Below are positions 43,372 through 54,676 of a stretch of DNA of 64,000 nt, in pieces. The translations under genes were made by a program, and so were the position numbers. Source of the stretch: Shewanella sp. ANA-3 (GTDB taxonomy: Bacteria > Pseudomonadota > Gammaproteobacteria > Enterobacterales > Shewanellaceae); the NCBI RefSeq assembly GCF_000203935.1, contig NC_008577.1, positions 124,001 through 188,000 of the forward strand. The letters run 5' to 3'. Positions within the stretch are counted from its first letter, which is position 1; each line of letters begins with the position of its first letter. The notes beneath the pieces are model-generated. The model made no database searches. It saw only the letters and a program-made list of their open reading frames with translations, and was not told where the DNA came from.

Positions 43372-44835
43372 ATGCGTGTTTCTAAGCGGAGTTATTTAGC
43401 GGGGTTATTGGCTATGTCGACGAGCCTAATGCCATTGTCATTAATGGCGGCGGATGAGGGATTATTTACGCCTTTTCCTACGGCGAAATTAAAGGATGAA
43501 TTGACGCGCCATTATGCCGAATATCCCTTTATTATCAGCGCGGGTGAACAAAGGTCTGACTATCGTTTTAAGCCCATCTTCGGTCAGGTCCATCAGCAAA
43601 AATACAAATTAGCGCCCGAATATAGCCCTGCGCATATTCTCGATAATTACCGTGAGCAGATTAAAAAGCTTGGTGGTGAGGTCCTATTCGAGTGTCTGCT
43701 TGAGGCCTGTGGTGATTCTCGCCTATTGGAAGAGCAAATTGCCCTGTTAGATGGTGTTATTGGTGTTGAAAGTGGTTACTTGTTTGCTCGAATGAAGAAT
43801 GAGCAAAAAGAGTTTTATACTGCCATACAAGCCGCAAATCTGAAGAGTTCTGCGGGTATTCATATTACGACGCTCGAGGTGATCCCCGAGCCGCTAGATT
43901 TAGTCACAGTTAATGCTGCATTTTTGCAGCAGGCGCCTAAGCAAATCGAGTTTAAAGATAATCAAAAGAAGGATACCAACGGCGCCGAGGATCATCCGCT
44001 TATCAGCCGCTTAAAGGGAAGCTATATCCAGGACTTTAAACGCCAAGGCTTTGCGAGCACTGCCTTTGTGTCTTCAATGGATGCAAGCAATAAGCCTGTG
44101 CTGGTGGAGCGTGCGGGTAAGTTGACTCAAAATGGCTATTCAATACCAAAGGAATATTCGGGTTACGAGGTGTTCACTAACTACAAGGTGGCATTGACTA
44201 AGCTCGGATTCGAGACGCAATTTGAGTGTCAGGGAAAGGCCTGCGGTAGGGAGGATAGGTTTATCCAAGCCATCGATTCTCTAGTGAACATTGGTAACGA
44301 AGACAGCCAGTTTTATGCTTGGTATACCTTAACGCGCCCCGAGGGGAATGTGCATGTGAGCACTTATACCCTTGGTTATATCGGCGGGTTATGGACCGAC
44401 TTGCGGGTGTTAGAGGAGACTGAGCTTAAGGATGACCGTGTGGGGATCAATCTTGAGGCGCTGACCGACCAAATCGAAGCCAAGGGGCATGTTGCCTTAG
44501 AAGGGCTGTTATTTGAGTACGATAGCGACAAGTTGTTGCCCGAGGCGCAGCCCGTTGTCGAGGTGCTTGCCAGTTACTTAAAGGCAAATCCTAAGCGTGC
44601 ATTTTATGTGGTGGGTCATACCGATGACAAAGGTAATCAAGCCTATAACCAAGGTCTATCCCAACGCCGCGCGGTGGCGATTGTGAAGTTATTGACCACG
44701 AGTCATGGTATTCAAACTCAACAATTGGAAGCCGTAGGCATAGGTGAACATGCTCCCGTTGCTAGTAACAGTGATGAGGCGGGGCAGCAGCAGAATCGCC
44801 GTGTCGAGTTAGTATTGAGATCGGATATGAAGTAA
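43372..44835 (+). CDS. OmpA-family outer-membrane protein with two DUF4892-like repeats
   Basis: The 487-residue protein has a signal peptide ending SLMAAD. It then carries two related segments, about residues 60-160 and 230-340. Each has an aromatic-rich beta pattern followed by a FEC-x5-6-CG cysteine motif (VLFECLLEACG and TQFECQGKACG). This internal repeat recalls DUF4892. The C-terminal OmpA domain (about 375-480) shows YDSDKLLPEAQPVVE, VVGHTDDKGNQAYNQGLSQRRA and NRRVELVL, which bind peptidoglycan. It probably links the outer membrane to peptidoglycan. ATG 43372 has GGAGGG upstream. A terminator follows 27 nt after the stop. Confidence 0.85.
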   Translation: MRVSKRSYLAGLLAMSTSLMPLSLMAADEGLFTPFPTAKLKDELTRHYAEYPFIISAGEQRSDYRFKPIFGQVHQQKYKLAPEYSPAHILDNYREQIKKLGGEVLFECLLEACGDSRLLEEQIALLDGVIGVESGYLFARMKNEQKEFYTAIQAANLKSSAGIHITTLEVIPEPLDLVTVNAAFLQQAPKQIEFKDNQKKDTNGAEDHPLISRLKGSYIQDFKRQGFASTAFVSSMDASNKPVLVERAGKLTQNGYSIPKEYSGYEVFTNYKVALTKLGFETQFECQGKACGREDRFIQAIDSLVNIGNEDSQFYAWYTLTRPEGNVHVSTYTLGYIGGLWTDLRVLEETELKDDRVGINLEALTDQIEAKGHVALEGLLFEYDSDKLLPEAQPVVEVLASYLKANPKRAFYVVGHTDDKGNQAYNQGLSQRRAVAIVKLLTTSHGIQTQQLEAVGIGEHAPVASNSDEAGQQQNRRVELVLRSDMK

Positions 44836-44862
44836 GCCCAATCGTTTGATTCAATGGATATA

Positions 44863-44900
44863 AAAATGGCGTCAGCTCTTGTCGAGTTGGCGCCATTTTG
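44863..44900 (+). terminator. Terminator of the OmpA-family gene
   Basis: AAAATGGCG (44863-44871) pairs with CGCCATTTT (44891-44899), with an inner CTC/GAG pair; T-rich sequence follows. It can serve the converging AbgT gene weakly. Confidence 0.75.
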
Positions 44901-44953
44901 TTTATCTGCGATCGCTCAGCCGACGTCTCTGCCAAGCGATATTCATACTAAGG

Positions 44954-46513
44954 CTAAGATAGTGCCGGGAAGGAGAGTGAACTGCCAATTCCTAATGGCA
45001 GACCTAAGGCCCAGTAAGCGAGTAAGAAACCGCTCCAAAGCAGCAGAAAACTGATTGAAAACGGCAACATCAGCGCCACTAAGGTGCCAATGCCTGATTC
45101 CTTAACGTATTTTTGGCAAAACACCACAATCAACGGAAAGTAAGGCATCAGCGGGGTAATGATATTGGTCGACGAGTCGCCAACGCGGTAAGCGGCTTGA
45201 GTCAAATCTGGCGATACGCCCAGCTCCATTAACATGGGCACCATGATGGCACCAATCAAGGCCCATTTGGCCGATGCCGAGCCGACTAATAGATTGACGA
45301 ACGCGGTGAGAAACACAATCCCGACTAATGTTACGCCCATAGGAAGGGCCAATTCTTTCAACGCCAACGCACCTTTAATCGCCATTAATGCGCCTAAATT
45401 GGATTGACCAAAGGCATAAATAAACTGGGCGCAGAAGAAGGCCATGACAATGTAATAACCCATGCCGCTCATGGACTTACTCATGCCTTGAATAATGGCT
45501 CTGTGGTTATTCGCCGTGCCCGCAACATAGCCATAGACTATGCCTGGCACGAGGAAGAACACAAAAATAATCGCCACAATGGAGCGCATTAAGGGAGCCG
45601 AAGCACTGGTCAGTGCGCCATCGGTACCACGCCAGGCAGAGTTGTCACCATAGGCGGTAAACAGTAGCCCTAAGGCACATAACAACATGGCGCCCATAGC
45701 GAATTTGAGACCGCGGCGCTCATGAGGGGCCAGCTCATCAAGCGTTGGCAGCGTGCTGGGATCGCCATTCACCGCCGTGTTTTTTAGGCGCGGCTCAATT
45801 ACTTTATCCGTTAAGAACCAACCAACTAAGATAATTAACACGGCTGAGGCCGACGTAAAGAAGATATTATTTAGTGGGTTAATCGTTAATGTGGCAGCCG
45901 CTGGGTCGGCCGATAATCTTGCCGCTGCCTGAGTTAAGCCCGCTAACATAGGGTCAAGGCTCGATGGCACACCCACGGTCGCAGAAAAACCGCCGGATAC
46001 GCCAGCAAAAGCGGCGGCAATACCGGCTAGGGGATGACGACCCGCGGCATAGAAGATTACCGCGCCGAGCGGGATAACCAGTACATAACCCGCATCAACC
46101 GCGACATGGCTCAGGATTCCCACGGCGATCAATACCGGAGTGAGTAACATCTTGGGGGTCACAGATAAAATCGAGCGCAGGCCAGCATTAATAAAACCAG
46201 TATGCTCAGCCACGCCAAGCCCCAGCATAGCAACCAGCACGACACCGAGCGGTGGAAAAGTCACAAAAGTGGAGACTATGTTCGAGGTAAATGCAGTTAG
46301 CGCGCCGCCTTCGAGCATATTCACGACTTGAATGGGGTTGCCAGTACGAGGGTCGATTTCATCAAAACTGACACCCGATAATCCCCAAGAGATCAGCCAG
46401 ACTAGGCCCAGAAACATCGCAAATAACACCGCCGGATCGGGCAGTTTATTGCCGACGACTTCGACGCCATTGAGAAATCGCTGGAATCCAGTGACAGGTT
46501 TATGGTTTTCCAT
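44954..46513 (-). CDS. AbgT-family transporter
   Basis: The 519-residue inner-membrane protein has about 11 helices with family motifs GVEVVGNKLPDPAVLF, FPPLGVVLVAMLGLGVAEHTGFI, VDAGYVLVIPLGAVIFYAAGRHPLAGI and GYIAGT-like YGYVAGTANNHRAI. E. coli AbgT imports p-aminobenzoyl-glutamate, and related MtrF exports sulfonamides. The substrate of this one is not set by the sequence. It is flanked by a converging OmpA-family gene and the terminator of pckA. Confidence 0.92.
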   Translation of the reverse strand: MENHKPVTGFQRFLNGVEVVGNKLPDPAVLFAMFLGLVWLISWGLSGVSFDEIDPRTGNPIQVVNMLEGGALTAFTSNIVSTFVTFPPLGVVLVAMLGLGVAEHTGFINAGLRSILSVTPKMLLTPVLIAVGILSHVAVDAGYVLVIPLGAVIFYAAGRHPLAGIAAAFAGVSGGFSATVGVPSSLDPMLAGLTQAAARLSADPAAATLTINPLNNIFFTSASAVLIILVGWFLTDKVIEPRLKNTAVNGDPSTLPTLDELAPHERRGLKFAMGAMLLCALGLLFTAYGDNSAWRGTDGALTSASAPLMRSIVAIIFVFFLVPGIVYGYVAGTANNHRAIIQGMSKSMSGMGYYIVMAFFCAQFIYAFGQSNLGALMAIKGALALKELALPMGVTLVGIVFLTAFVNLLVGSASAKWALIGAIMVPMLMELGVSPDLTQAAYRVGDSSTNIITPLMPYFPLIVVFCQKYVKESGIGTLVALMLPFSISFLLLWSGFLLAYWALGLPLGIGSSLSFPALS

Positions 46514-46676
46514 TTGGGTGCCGCTTCCTAAAAAATGATGATTGTTATCTGTGATTATAAAAACGCAGCATTAATTTAAGCTTGGTTTAACTAATCGATA
46601 AGAAATAAAACACATAAAAAATCTATCGCAGTGACTTTATGCGGCTGGTTCTTAGCCATAAAATCAACAGGCAAAT

Positions 46677-46712
46677 AAAAAGCGCGGGTTCATCGCTGAA
46701 CCCGCGCTTTTT
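46677..46712 (-). terminator. Strong terminator of pckA
   Basis: AAAAAGCGCGGGTT, 8-nt loop, AACCCGCGCTTTTT, a 14-bp stem with A and T runs, downstream of pckA; it also stops transcription the other way. Confidence 0.92.
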
Positions 46713-46760
46713 ACTCAACAATGTGTTTGATTACATTATCTAAATGAGTCCGCTAACCGC

Positions 46761-48302
46761 TTATGCCTTTGGGCCAGCGTTTCGGATGGCATCTGACACT
46801 TGGTACTTAGCGAAGTTCTTAGTGAAGGCTTCGGCCAGTTTTTGGGCGTATTCGGCGTAGAGTGCCTTATCGCTCCAAGTGTTCACTGGGTTGAGTAGGT
46901 TAGTGTCTACACCGGGTACCGCGACAGGCACGGCCAGATTCAGTGTCTCTAAGTGTACGGTTTCGACGTTTTTCAGCTCACCGCTGACAATCGCATCGAC
47001 AATTGCGCGCGTCGTTGGGATATCGAAACGTTTACCAATACCGTGTGGACCGCCAGTCCAGCCAGTGTTAACTAAGTACACTTGGCTACCGAATGATTCG
47101 ATACGCTTCATCAGCAGCTCTGCATACACGCCCGCAGGACGTGGGAAGAAAGGCGCGCCGAAGCAAGTAGAGAAGGTTGACTGAATCGCTGAGGTTGAAC
47201 CGATTTCAGTCGAACCGACTTTAGCGGTGTAACCAGAGAGGAAGTGGTAAGCCGCTTGCTCTTTGCTCAGGATAGAAACCGGTGGTAATACGCCAGACAC
47301 GTCGCAGGTTAAGAACACCACTGCGTGCGGCTCGGCGCCACGGTTGTCTTCTTTACGCTGAGCGATATGCTCGAGTGGGTAAGCTGCACGGGTGTTTTCC
47401 GTCAGGCTGCTGTCTTTGTAGTTAGGCACGCGGTGCTCGTCCATTACCACGTTTTCCAGCACAGTACCGAAGCGAATCGCATCCCAAATCACTGGCTCGT
47501 TCTTTTGGCTCAGATCGATACACTTGGCGTAGCAGCCGCCTTCGATGTTGAATACGCCGCCTGGTGCCCAGCCGTGCTCATCGTCACCGATCAGGAAGCG
47601 TTTTGGATCCGCAGACAGGGTGGTTTTACCCGTGCCTGACAGACCGAAGAATAGGGTAGTGTCGCCGTCTTTACCTACGTTTGCCGAGCAGTGCATTGGC
47701 AATACGCCTTGGGCTGGCAGCAGGAAGTTTTGTACAGAGAACATCGACTTCTTCATTTCGCCAGCGTATTTCAGGCCCGCTAGCAACACTTTGCGCTCGG
47801 CAAAGTTTAAGATCACCGCTGCATCTGAATTGGTGCCATCACGCTCAGGAACACAGACGAAGTCTGGCGCGTTGATGATTTGCCATACAGGCTTGTCTTG
47901 ACGGTTAAATTCTTCTGGGATGATAAAAAGGTTGCGGGCGAACAGTTGGTGCCAAGCGTATTGAGTCGTCACACGCACTGGCTGGTAATGTTCTGGGTCT
48001 GCACCGACTTCGAGGTCAGATACAAACAACTCTTTATCGGCGAGGAATGCTTCTACACGCGCCCATAATCCTTCAAAAGCACCGGGTTCAAATGCTTGGT
48101 TGACGGGGCCCCATTCGATGTCAGCCGCTGAACTGTCTTCTTTTACAATGAAGCGATCGCCAGGAGAGCGACCTGTGCGGGTACCGGTTTTAGCAACCAG
48201 TGCGCCGTTTGCAGTCAATTCACCTTCGCCGCGTAGCAGGGCAAATTCGACCAGTTGTGCTGTTGAGGGGTTGTAGTGAACGCGGTTTAATCCATCCGCC
48301 AT
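46761..48302 (-). CDS. pckA: Phosphoenolpyruvate carboxykinase (ATP)
   Basis: PckA converts oxaloacetate and ATP to phosphoenolpyruvate, the first step of gluconeogenesis from C4 acids. The 513-residue protein has the kinase P-loop [13 protein letters not shown] near residue 225, the IGDDEHGW metal-binding motif and [16 protein letters not shown] near the N-terminus. The start at 48302 is chosen because GGAG is upstream and the family starts there. The order with hslO and hslR is conserved with E. coli (hslR-hslO-yhgE-pckA), but yhgE is absent. Confidence 0.95.
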
Positions 48303-48460
48303 AGTGAGGTCTCCATTGACTTGTATTTGTAAGGTTATTTTTTTAATCGATCGTCTGCCGATTTTGCTTTTATTTATCGCCCGAGGCGTGCTAGGGGACA
48401 AAGTGTGCCGATTGTATCCTATCCGTGGGTAAAGTGTGAGCTGGATCATTGAGGCGGTAC

Positions 48461-48489
48461 AAAAAAGGGCACCCTAAGGTGCCCTTTTA
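48461..48489 (-). terminator. Terminator of the hslR-hslO unit
   Basis: On the minus strand AAAAGGGCACC, 4-nt loop, GGTGCCCTTTTTT, a perfect 11-bp stem with a T run, 16 nt after the stop of hslO and ahead of pckA. Confidence 0.92.
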
Positions 48490-48504
48490 ACAGTCAATTT
48501 TGAC

Positions 48505-49365
48505 TTACTGCTGGGTATTTGAGCCGGTGCCGTTGGCATAAATAGCTGCGATATCAATGCCATCGAATACGTATTTCGCATTGCAGTATTCACAACCCAT
48601 TTCGACCTTACCGTCTTCGGCCAGAATGGCTTCGACTTCGGCTTGATCAATCGTTTTGATCGCGGCTGCGCTGCGCTCACGTGAGCAAGTGCATTTAAAG
48701 CTGACTTCGATAGGATCGAACAGACGCACTTCTTCTTGGTGATATAGGCGGTGCAAGATGTCCTGCGCATCTAAGGTGAATAACTCTTCCGCCTTGATGG
48801 TCGCGGTCAGCTGACACAAATGCTCGAAGTCGGCATTGTGGTCTTCTTGGCTTGGTAATACTTGCAGGAACATACCCGCAGCTTGTTTACCGTCGGCAAA
48901 TAACCACAGTGCAGTAGGTAATTGCTCTGACTGGTTAAAGTAGTCTTCAACACAGGCGGCTAAGGTTGGCTTGTCGAGGGCGACCACGCCTTGGTAACGC
49001 TCGCCTTCATCTGGTGTCAGGGTGATAACCATATAACCTTGGCCAAACAGATCGGCTAGGCTAGCATCGTCGGCTAACTCGCCTTCCCAGCGCGCAATAC
49101 CGCGTAATTGCTGCTGGTTATTGCCATTGATCACCGCCAGTGATACTGGGCCGTTACCCTGCAGCTGCACGCTGATATCGCCACTGAATTTTAACGTGGC
49201 GGTTAACAACGACGTTGCCGCCAGCAATTCACCCAGCAGGATTTGCAACACGGGTGGGTAAGCGTGTGAGCCAATCACCTGTTGATAGCTGTCTTGTAAC
49301 TGTACGAGTTCACCACGCACATCGGCATTGTCGAACAGGTAGCGGTTTAAAATATCTTGTATCAT
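48505..49365 (-). CDS. hslO: Redox-regulated chaperone Hsp33
   Basis: Hsp33 is a cytoplasmic chaperone that becomes active under oxidative and heat stress. The 286-residue protein has the C-terminal redox switch with the four zinc cysteines, [10 protein letters not shown] (near 223) and GCEYCNAKY (near 255), i.e. CxC...CxxC. The N-terminal domain begins [26 protein letters not shown] 49365 fits the family start; four codons upstream is an alternative. It follows hslR by 36 nt in the same operon and has a strong terminator. Confidence 0.95.
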   Translation of the reverse strand: MIQDILNRYLFDNADVRGELVQLQDSYQQVIGSHAYPPVLQILLGELLAATSLLTATLKFSGDISVQLQGNGPVSLAVINGNNQQQLRGIARWEGELADDASLADLFGQGYMVITLTPDEGERYQGVVALDKPTLAACVEDYFNQSEQLPTALWLFADGKQAAGMFLQVLPSQEDHNADFEHLCQLTATIKAEELFTLDAQDILHRLYHQEEVRLFDPIEVSFKCTCSRERSAAAIKTIDQAEVEAILAEDGKVEMGCEYCNAKYVFDGIDIAAIYANGTGSNTQQ

Positions 49366-49401
49366 CTTGTATCTCACTGTTAGGTAACTTTTACGTAATT
49401 C

Positions 49402-49800
49402 TTAGCATTCTTTAAAACGGATAAGTTGGCGTCGTTGCTTTTTATCCGGTTTATGGTCGGGCGCAGGATTATTGAGAATATTCAATCGTCTTGCTTCGGC
49501 GTTTACCGCACGCTTGGCCACACTAGCAGCCGTTTCTTCGTACAATTCCTGCGCAATCGTCGCGCTTTGGCGCATTTCAGATAATTTTTTTATGACGATC
49601 TCTTTATCGTCATATCCCTGTCGTATCTTAAGGACGGCACCTATCTCGGCATTCTTACTAGATTTGGTACGAGCACCGTTGTAATGTACTTTGCCGCCGT
49701 TGATCATTTCTTTGGCAATGGCACGGGTTTTATAAAAACGTGCGGCCCATAACCACTTATCGAGTCGAACGCTGCCACTGTCGCCTGAACTTTGCGTCAT
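49402..49800 (-). CDS. hslR: Ribosome-associated heat shock protein Hsp15
   Basis: Hsp15 is an S4-domain RNA-binding protein that binds free 50S subunits carrying nascent chains and helps recycle them. The 132-residue protein shows the S4 opening VRLDKWLWAARFYKTRAIAKEMINGGKVHYNGAR. It has the family's basic C-terminal tail, DHKPDKKQRRQLIRFK. ATG 49800 is chosen rather than an upstream ATG 21 codons earlier. It is the first gene of the hslR-hslO unit and is divergent from gspC. Confidence 0.92.
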   Translation of the reverse strand: MTQSSGDSGSVRLDKWLWAARFYKTRAIAKEMINGGKVHYNGARTKSSKNAEIGAVLKIRQGYDDKEIVIKKLSEMRQSATIAQELYEETAASVAKRAVNAEARRLNILNNPAPDHKPDKKQRRQLIRFKEC

Positions 49801-50051
49801 AGTGTCTCCAAGATAAAAGCTCGATGAGCTCACATGCTGAGCAATAAAATGCCTAAGTCGCATTGCGATGATGTTAAAGGGTGGTGTGCTTCACACCCTT
49901 TTGAGGCGGGCAAAGTTAGCATAAATGGCCAATTTTCGCCAATTGCAATACTGTTATGGGGTTGTTGCCAAATGCGGCCTAGGTTAGCATGTGGCGAACA
50001 TTCTAATTTTTATAATCAGAACAGAGACCTGTATTGAGGGTCCACATAAAT

Positions 50052-50978
50052 ATGGATTTATTAGATAAAGTTATCGCTAAAGCTGCAGGTATCCCGCATA
50101 AGCCATTGAGTCAGGTTGTTTTCTGGTTTGGTTTTATTCTGAGTTTACTCTTAGCCGCGCAAATTACATGGAAACTCGTACCTAGTACCTCATCCCCAAC
50201 GGCTTGGTCGCCAACGGCTGTCACGACGACGGGCAAAGGCGCTGGGCAAGTTGATCTTGCGGGATTACAGCAGCTTGCACTGTTTGGTAGAGCCGATGCC
50301 AAATCGGATAAACCCAAAGTGGAAGTGGTTGAGACTGTGACCGATGCGCCTAAGACTTCCCTCTCTATTCAATTAACGGGTGTGGTGGCTTCAACCGCCG
50401 ATCAAAAGGGTCTCGCGATTATCGAGTCCAGCGGCAGCCAAGAAACCTACAGCCTAGGCGATAAGATCAAAGGCACATCGGCGTCGTTAAAAGAAGTCTA
50501 TGCCGACCGGATTATCATCACTAACGCGGGCCGTTACGAGACCCTGATGCTCGATGGTCTGGTTTACACCAGCCAAAGCCCAGCGAATCAGCAATTACAA
50601 AAGGCTAAGAGTGAAAAGGCAGAAGTGGTTAGCCGCGTTGATCAACGCAAAAATACTGAAATCTCCCAAGAGCTGGCCGAATCCCGCAGTGAACTCTTAG
50701 CCGATCCCAGCAAAATTACCGATTACATTGCGATTTCTCCCGTTAGACAGGGCGAAAGCGTCGTGGGCTACCGTTTAAACCCGGGTAAAGATGTGAACCT
50801 TTTTAAGCAAGCGGGCTTTAAACCCAATGACCTTGCTAAATCGATTAATGGATACGACCTGACTGTGATGAGTCAGGCGTTAGAAATGATGAGCCAATTG
50901 CCTGAATTAACTGAAGTTTCCATCATGGTTGAGCGGGAAGGACAATTGGTTGAAATCATGTTTAGTTTGCCGCAATAA
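50052..50978 (+). CDS. gspC: Type II secretion protein GspC
   Basis: GspC connects the inner-membrane platform to the secretin GspD. The 308-residue protein has one membrane helix (about 20-40) and a periplasmic homology region (about 105-175, SIQLTGVVASTADQKGLAIIESSG). A C-terminal PDZ domain (about 220-305) contains YRLNPGKDVNLFKQAGFKPNDLAKSINGYDLT. The ATG at 50052 is preceded by GAGGGT. It is the first gene of a twelve-gene operon; the promoter must lie in 49801-50040 on the plus strand. Confidence 0.94.
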   Translation: MDLLDKVIAKAAGIPHKPLSQVVFWFGFILSLLLAAQITWKLVPSTSSPTAWSPTAVTTTGKGAGQVDLAGLQQLALFGRADAKSDKPKVEVVETVTDAPKTSLSIQLTGVVASTADQKGLAIIESSGSQETYSLGDKIKGTSASLKEVYADRIIITNAGRYETLMLDGLVYTSQSPANQQLQKAKSEKAEVVSRVDQRKNTEISQELAESRSELLADPSKITDYIAISPVRQGESVVGYRLNPGKDVNLFKQAGFKPNDLAKSINGYDLTVMSQALEMMSQLPELTEVSIMVEREGQLVEIMFSLPQ

Positions 50979-51002
50979 CACGCGTTAGAGGAAAGTAAAA
51001 TA

Positions 51003-53111
51003 ATGAATAACAAACGGATTCGACGCAAACTGATTGCTGGAGTTGTGGCAGGCGCCACTATGCTGACCTCGCAATTTGTTTGGTCTGAACAATATGCGGC
51101 CAACTTTAAAGGCACTGATATCCAAGAATTTATCAACATTGTTGGTAAAAACCTGAATAAAACCATCATTGTTGACCCGACCATTCGCGGCAAGATCAAC
51201 GTGCGCAGTTATGATCTGCTCAACGATGAGCAGTATTACCAATTCTTCCTCAACGTGTTGCAAGTCTACGGTTATGCCATCGTCGAGATGGAAAACAACG
51301 TCATCAAAGTCATTAAAGACAAAGATGCGAAAACCGCGGCGATTCGTGTTGCTAACGACAACGACCCAGGTTTAGGTGATGAAATGGTCACCCGCATCGT
51401 GGCGCTGTATAACACCGAAGCCAAGCAGTTAGCGCCGTTGTTACGTCAGTTAAACGATAACGCCGGTGGCGGTAACGTAGTGAACTACGACCCATCGAAC
51501 GTACTGATGCTGTCAGGCCGCGCCGCTGTAGTTAACAAGTTAGTCGAAATCGTTCGCCGTGTAGATAAACAGGGTGATACCTCGGTACAAGTAGTGCCGC
51601 TCGAATACGCCTCAGCCGGTGAAATGGTGCGAATTATCGATACCCTTTACCGCGCGACAGCTAACCAAGCGCAGCTCCCAGGACAAGCGCCTAAGGTTGT
51701 TGCCGACGAGCGTATTAACGCCGTCGTGGTCAGTGGTGATGAAAAGAGCCGCCAACGCGTGGTTGAGCTTATCCATCGCCTCGATGCCGAGCAGGCTAGC
51801 ACGGGTAACACTAAGGTACGTTATTTACGTTATGCCAAGGCTGAAGACTTGGTTGAAGTGCTGACCGGATTTGCGCAAAAGCTTGAGGGTGAAAAAGATC
51901 CAAGCGCCCAAGCTGGCGGTAAACGTCGTAATGAAATCAATATTATGGCCCACACTGATACCAACGCCTTAGTGATCAGCGCCGAGCCAGATCAAATGCG
52001 CACAATCGAGAGCGTGATCAACCAACTCGATATTCGCCGCGCTCAAGTATTAGTTGAAGCCATTATCGTGGAAGTTGCCGAAGGCGATAACGTCGGCTTT
52101 GGGGTGCAATGGGCCGCGAAAGCGGATGGTGGCACTCAGTTCAATAACTTAGGCCCAACCATTGGTGAAATTGGCGCTGGTATTTGGCAGGCACAAGATA
52201 AAGAAGGGACTTATATTACCAACCCTAGTACGGGGGAAGTGATCGGTAAAAACCCTGATACTAAAGGCGATGTTACTTTACTCGCCCAAGCCTTAGGTAA
52301 AGTGAATGGTATGGCGTGGGGCGTGGCCATGGGCGACTTTGGCGCCCTAGTTCAAGCTGTGTCGGCCGATACCAACTCAAACGTTCTGGCAACACCTTCG
52401 ATTACGACATTGGATAACCAAGAAGCCTCGTTTATCGTCGGTGACGAAGTGCCGATTCTGACGGGTTCTACCGCCAGCTCAAACAACAGTAACCCATTCC
52501 AAACCGTTGAACGGAAAGAGGTTGGGGTGAAGTTAAAAGTGGTGCCTCAAATCAACGAAGGCAACGCGGTTAAGCTTGCGATTGAGCAAGAAGTCTCGGG
52601 CGTAAACGGTAACACGGGTGTAGATATCTCCTTCGCGACTCGCCGTTTAACCACCACTGTAATGGCCGACTCAGGACAAATCGTGGTGCTCGGTGGTTTG
52701 ATTAACGAAGAAGTCCAAGAAAGCGTGCAGAAAGTGCCATTCCTCGGCGATATTCCGGTGCTCGGACACTTATTCAAGTCTTCTTCCAGTAAGAAGACCA
52801 AAAAGAACCTGATGATCTTTATCAAGCCCACCATTATCCGTGATGGTGTGACTATGGAAGGTATCGCAGGCCGTAAATACAACTATTTCAGAGCATTACA
52901 ACTTGAGCAGCAAGAGCGCGGCGTGAACCTGATGCCAAATACTCAAGTGCCAATTCTGGAAGAATGGAATCAATCTGAATATCTGCCGCCCGAAGTGAAC
53001 GACATTTTAGATCGTTACAAAGAAGGTAAAGGGTTAGAAACTCAGATGCGTAAAACGGACTCGACCCTCAAGTCGCTGGATGAAAACAAGAACAAAGACA
53101 AAACACAATGA
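51003..53111 (+). CDS. gspD: Type II secretion secretin GspD
   Basis: GspD forms the outer-membrane channel through which folded proteins leave. The 702-residue protein has a signal peptide and N0-N3 domains (about 30-330), with the opening [24 protein letters not shown]. The secretin domain follows, with [30 protein letters not shown] near 470 and [33 protein letters not shown] near 570. The start is 24 nt after gspC, with GAGGAAAG upstream. Its stop overlaps the gspE start as ATGA. Confidence 0.96.
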   Translation: MNNKRIRRKLIAGVVAGATMLTSQFVWSEQYAANFKGTDIQEFINIVGKNLNKTIIVDPTIRGKINVRSYDLLNDEQYYQFFLNVLQVYGYAIVEMENNVIKVIKDKDAKTAAIRVANDNDPGLGDEMVTRIVALYNTEAKQLAPLLRQLNDNAGGGNVVNYDPSNVLMLSGRAAVVNKLVEIVRRVDKQGDTSVQVVPLEYASAGEMVRIIDTLYRATANQAQLPGQAPKVVADERINAVVVSGDEKSRQRVVELIHRLDAEQASTGNTKVRYLRYAKAEDLVEVLTGFAQKLEGEKDPSAQAGGKRRNEINIMAHTDTNALVISAEPDQMRTIESVINQLDIRRAQVLVEAIIVEVAEGDNVGFGVQWAAKADGGTQFNNLGPTIGEIGAGIWQAQDKEGTYITNPSTGEVIGKNPDTKGDVTLLAQALGKVNGMAWGVAMGDFGALVQAVSADTNSNVLATPSITTLDNQEASFIVGDEVPILTGSTASSNNSNPFQTVERKEVGVKLKVVPQINEGNAVKLAIEQEVSGVNGNTGVDISFATRRLTTTVMADSGQIVVLGGLINEEVQESVQKVPFLGDIPVLGHLFKSSSSKKTKKNLMIFIKPTIIRDGVTMEGIAGRKYNYFRALQLEQQERGVNLMPNTQVPILEEWNQSEYLPPEVNDILDRYKEGKGLETQMRKTDSTLKSLDENKNKDKTQ

Positions 53112-54673
53112 GTGAAATACAAGTAACCCAAGTCGAGGATTTAAGCCTAGTTTCTAACGAACTAGGGCTTGAAGCCGAAGGTGATGAGGTATTTCGCTCC
53201 AGCAGCAAAGAGCGTTTACCCTTTGCCTTTGCCCATCGCCATGAGGTGATTTTAGCCTATGGCGATGATGGTGCCTTGAACCTGTTTTATACCGCCAAAA
53301 CCCCATTAGCAGCCATGCTCGAAGCGCGCCGCTACTCGGGCGCGGATTTGCCGCTGGTCTTGCTCGAGCCGGGCAAGTTTGAGGCGAAATTAACCCAGGC
53401 CTATCAAGCCAACTCCTCCGAAGCGCAGCAGCTGATGGAAGATATTGGCAACGAGATGGATTTATTCACCCTCGCCGAAGAGCTGCCGCAAACCGAAGAT
53501 CTGCTCGAAGGCGATGATGATGCGCCTATTATCAAGCTGATTAACGCCTTGTTATCTGAAGCGATTAAAGAAGAAGCCTCGGATATCCATATCGAAACCT
53601 ACGAGAAGCAGTTGGTCGTGCGTTTCCGTATCGACGGTGTGCTGAAGGAAGTGCTTAAACCGAATCGTAAGCTGTCATCCCTTTTGGTGTCGCGGATTAA
53701 GGTCATGGCGCGTCTCGATATCGCCGAGAAACGTGTACCACAGGACGGCCGTATTTCGCTGCGGATTGCGGGTCGTGCGGTGGACGTGCGGGTATCGACC
53801 ATGCCATCGAGCCATGGCGAGCGTGTGGTGCTGCGTCTGTTAGATAAAAACGCTGGCAATTTGGACTTAAAACAACTGGGGATGACCGACAGTATCCGTG
53901 CCCAGTTTGACGAGATTATCCGTCGTCCACACGGCATTATTCTGGTGACAGGCCCTACGGGTTCGGGTAAGAGTACCACGCTGTACGCGGGTCTTACCGA
54001 GATTAACTCTAAAGATACCAATATCTTAACCGTTGAAGACCCGATCGAATACGAGTTAGAAGGTATAGGTCAAACTCAAGTGAACACTAAGGCGGACATG
54101 ACCTTCGCCCGTGGTCTGCGTGCGATTCTGCGTCAAGACCCGGATGTGGTGATGATCGGGGAAATCCGTGACCTAGAAACCGCCCAAATTGCGGTGCAGG
54201 CATCTTTGACTGGTCACTTAGTGATTTCAACCCTGCATACCAACACGGCCTCTGGCGCGATTACCCGTTTGCAGGATATGGGCGTAGAGCCTTTCTTAGT
54301 CTCATCGAGTTTGCTCGGGGTACTAGCCCAGCGCTTAATTCGTACTCTCTGTCCAAAATGTAAGACAGAGCATGTGCCCGATGAGCGTGAGCGTGAGCTG
54401 CTGGGAATGGCAGCAGACGATCATCGCCATATTTACCGCGCCAATGGCTGTAAGGCCTGTGGTAGCAGTGGCTACCGTGGTCGTACGGGTATCCATGAGC
54501 TGTTGCTGGTCGATGATAATGTGCGCGAGCTGATCCACGGTGGACGTGGCGAACTGGCGATTGAGAAATATATCCGCCAGTCGGTGCCAAGCATTCGCCA
54601 CGATGGCATGAGCAAGGTGCTCTCAGGTATCACCACTCTAGAAGAAGTCCTGAGGGTGACCCGCGAGGAGTAA
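53108..54673 (+). CDS. gspE: Type II secretion ATPase GspE
   Basis: Cytoplasmic hexameric ATPase of 521 residues that powers pseudopilus assembly. The Walker A loop is [12 protein letters not shown] (about 281), the Asp box [22 protein letters not shown] (about 303), Walker B is [16 protein letters not shown] (about 345) and the His box is [12 protein letters not shown]. The zinc tetracysteine motif CPKC ... CKAC lies at about 415-455. The start overlaps gspD by 4 nt, so translation is coupled. Confidence 0.96.
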   Translation: MSEIQVTQVEDLSLVSNELGLEAEGDEVFRSSSKERLPFAFAHRHEVILAYGDDGALNLFYTAKTPLAAMLEARRYSGADLPLVLLEPGKFEAKLTQAYQANSSEAQQLMEDIGNEMDLFTLAEELPQTEDLLEGDDDAPIIKLINALLSEAIKEEASDIHIETYEKQLVVRFRIDGVLKEVLKPNRKLSSLLVSRIKVMARLDIAEKRVPQDGRISLRIAGRAVDVRVSTMPSSHGERVVLRLLDKNAGNLDLKQLGMTDSIRAQFDEIIRRPHGIILVTGPTGSGKSTTLYAGLTEINSKDTNILTVEDPIEYELEGIGQTQVNTKADMTFARGLRAILRQDPDVVMIGEIRDLETAQIAVQASLTGHLVISTLHTNTASGAITRLQDMGVEPFLVSSSLLGVLAQRLIRTLCPKCKTEHVPDERERELLGMAADDHRHIYRANGCKACGSSGYRGRTGIHELLLVDDNVRELIHGGRGELAIEKYIRQSVPSIRHDGMSKVLSGITTLEEVLRVTREE

Positions 54674-54676
54674 GCT

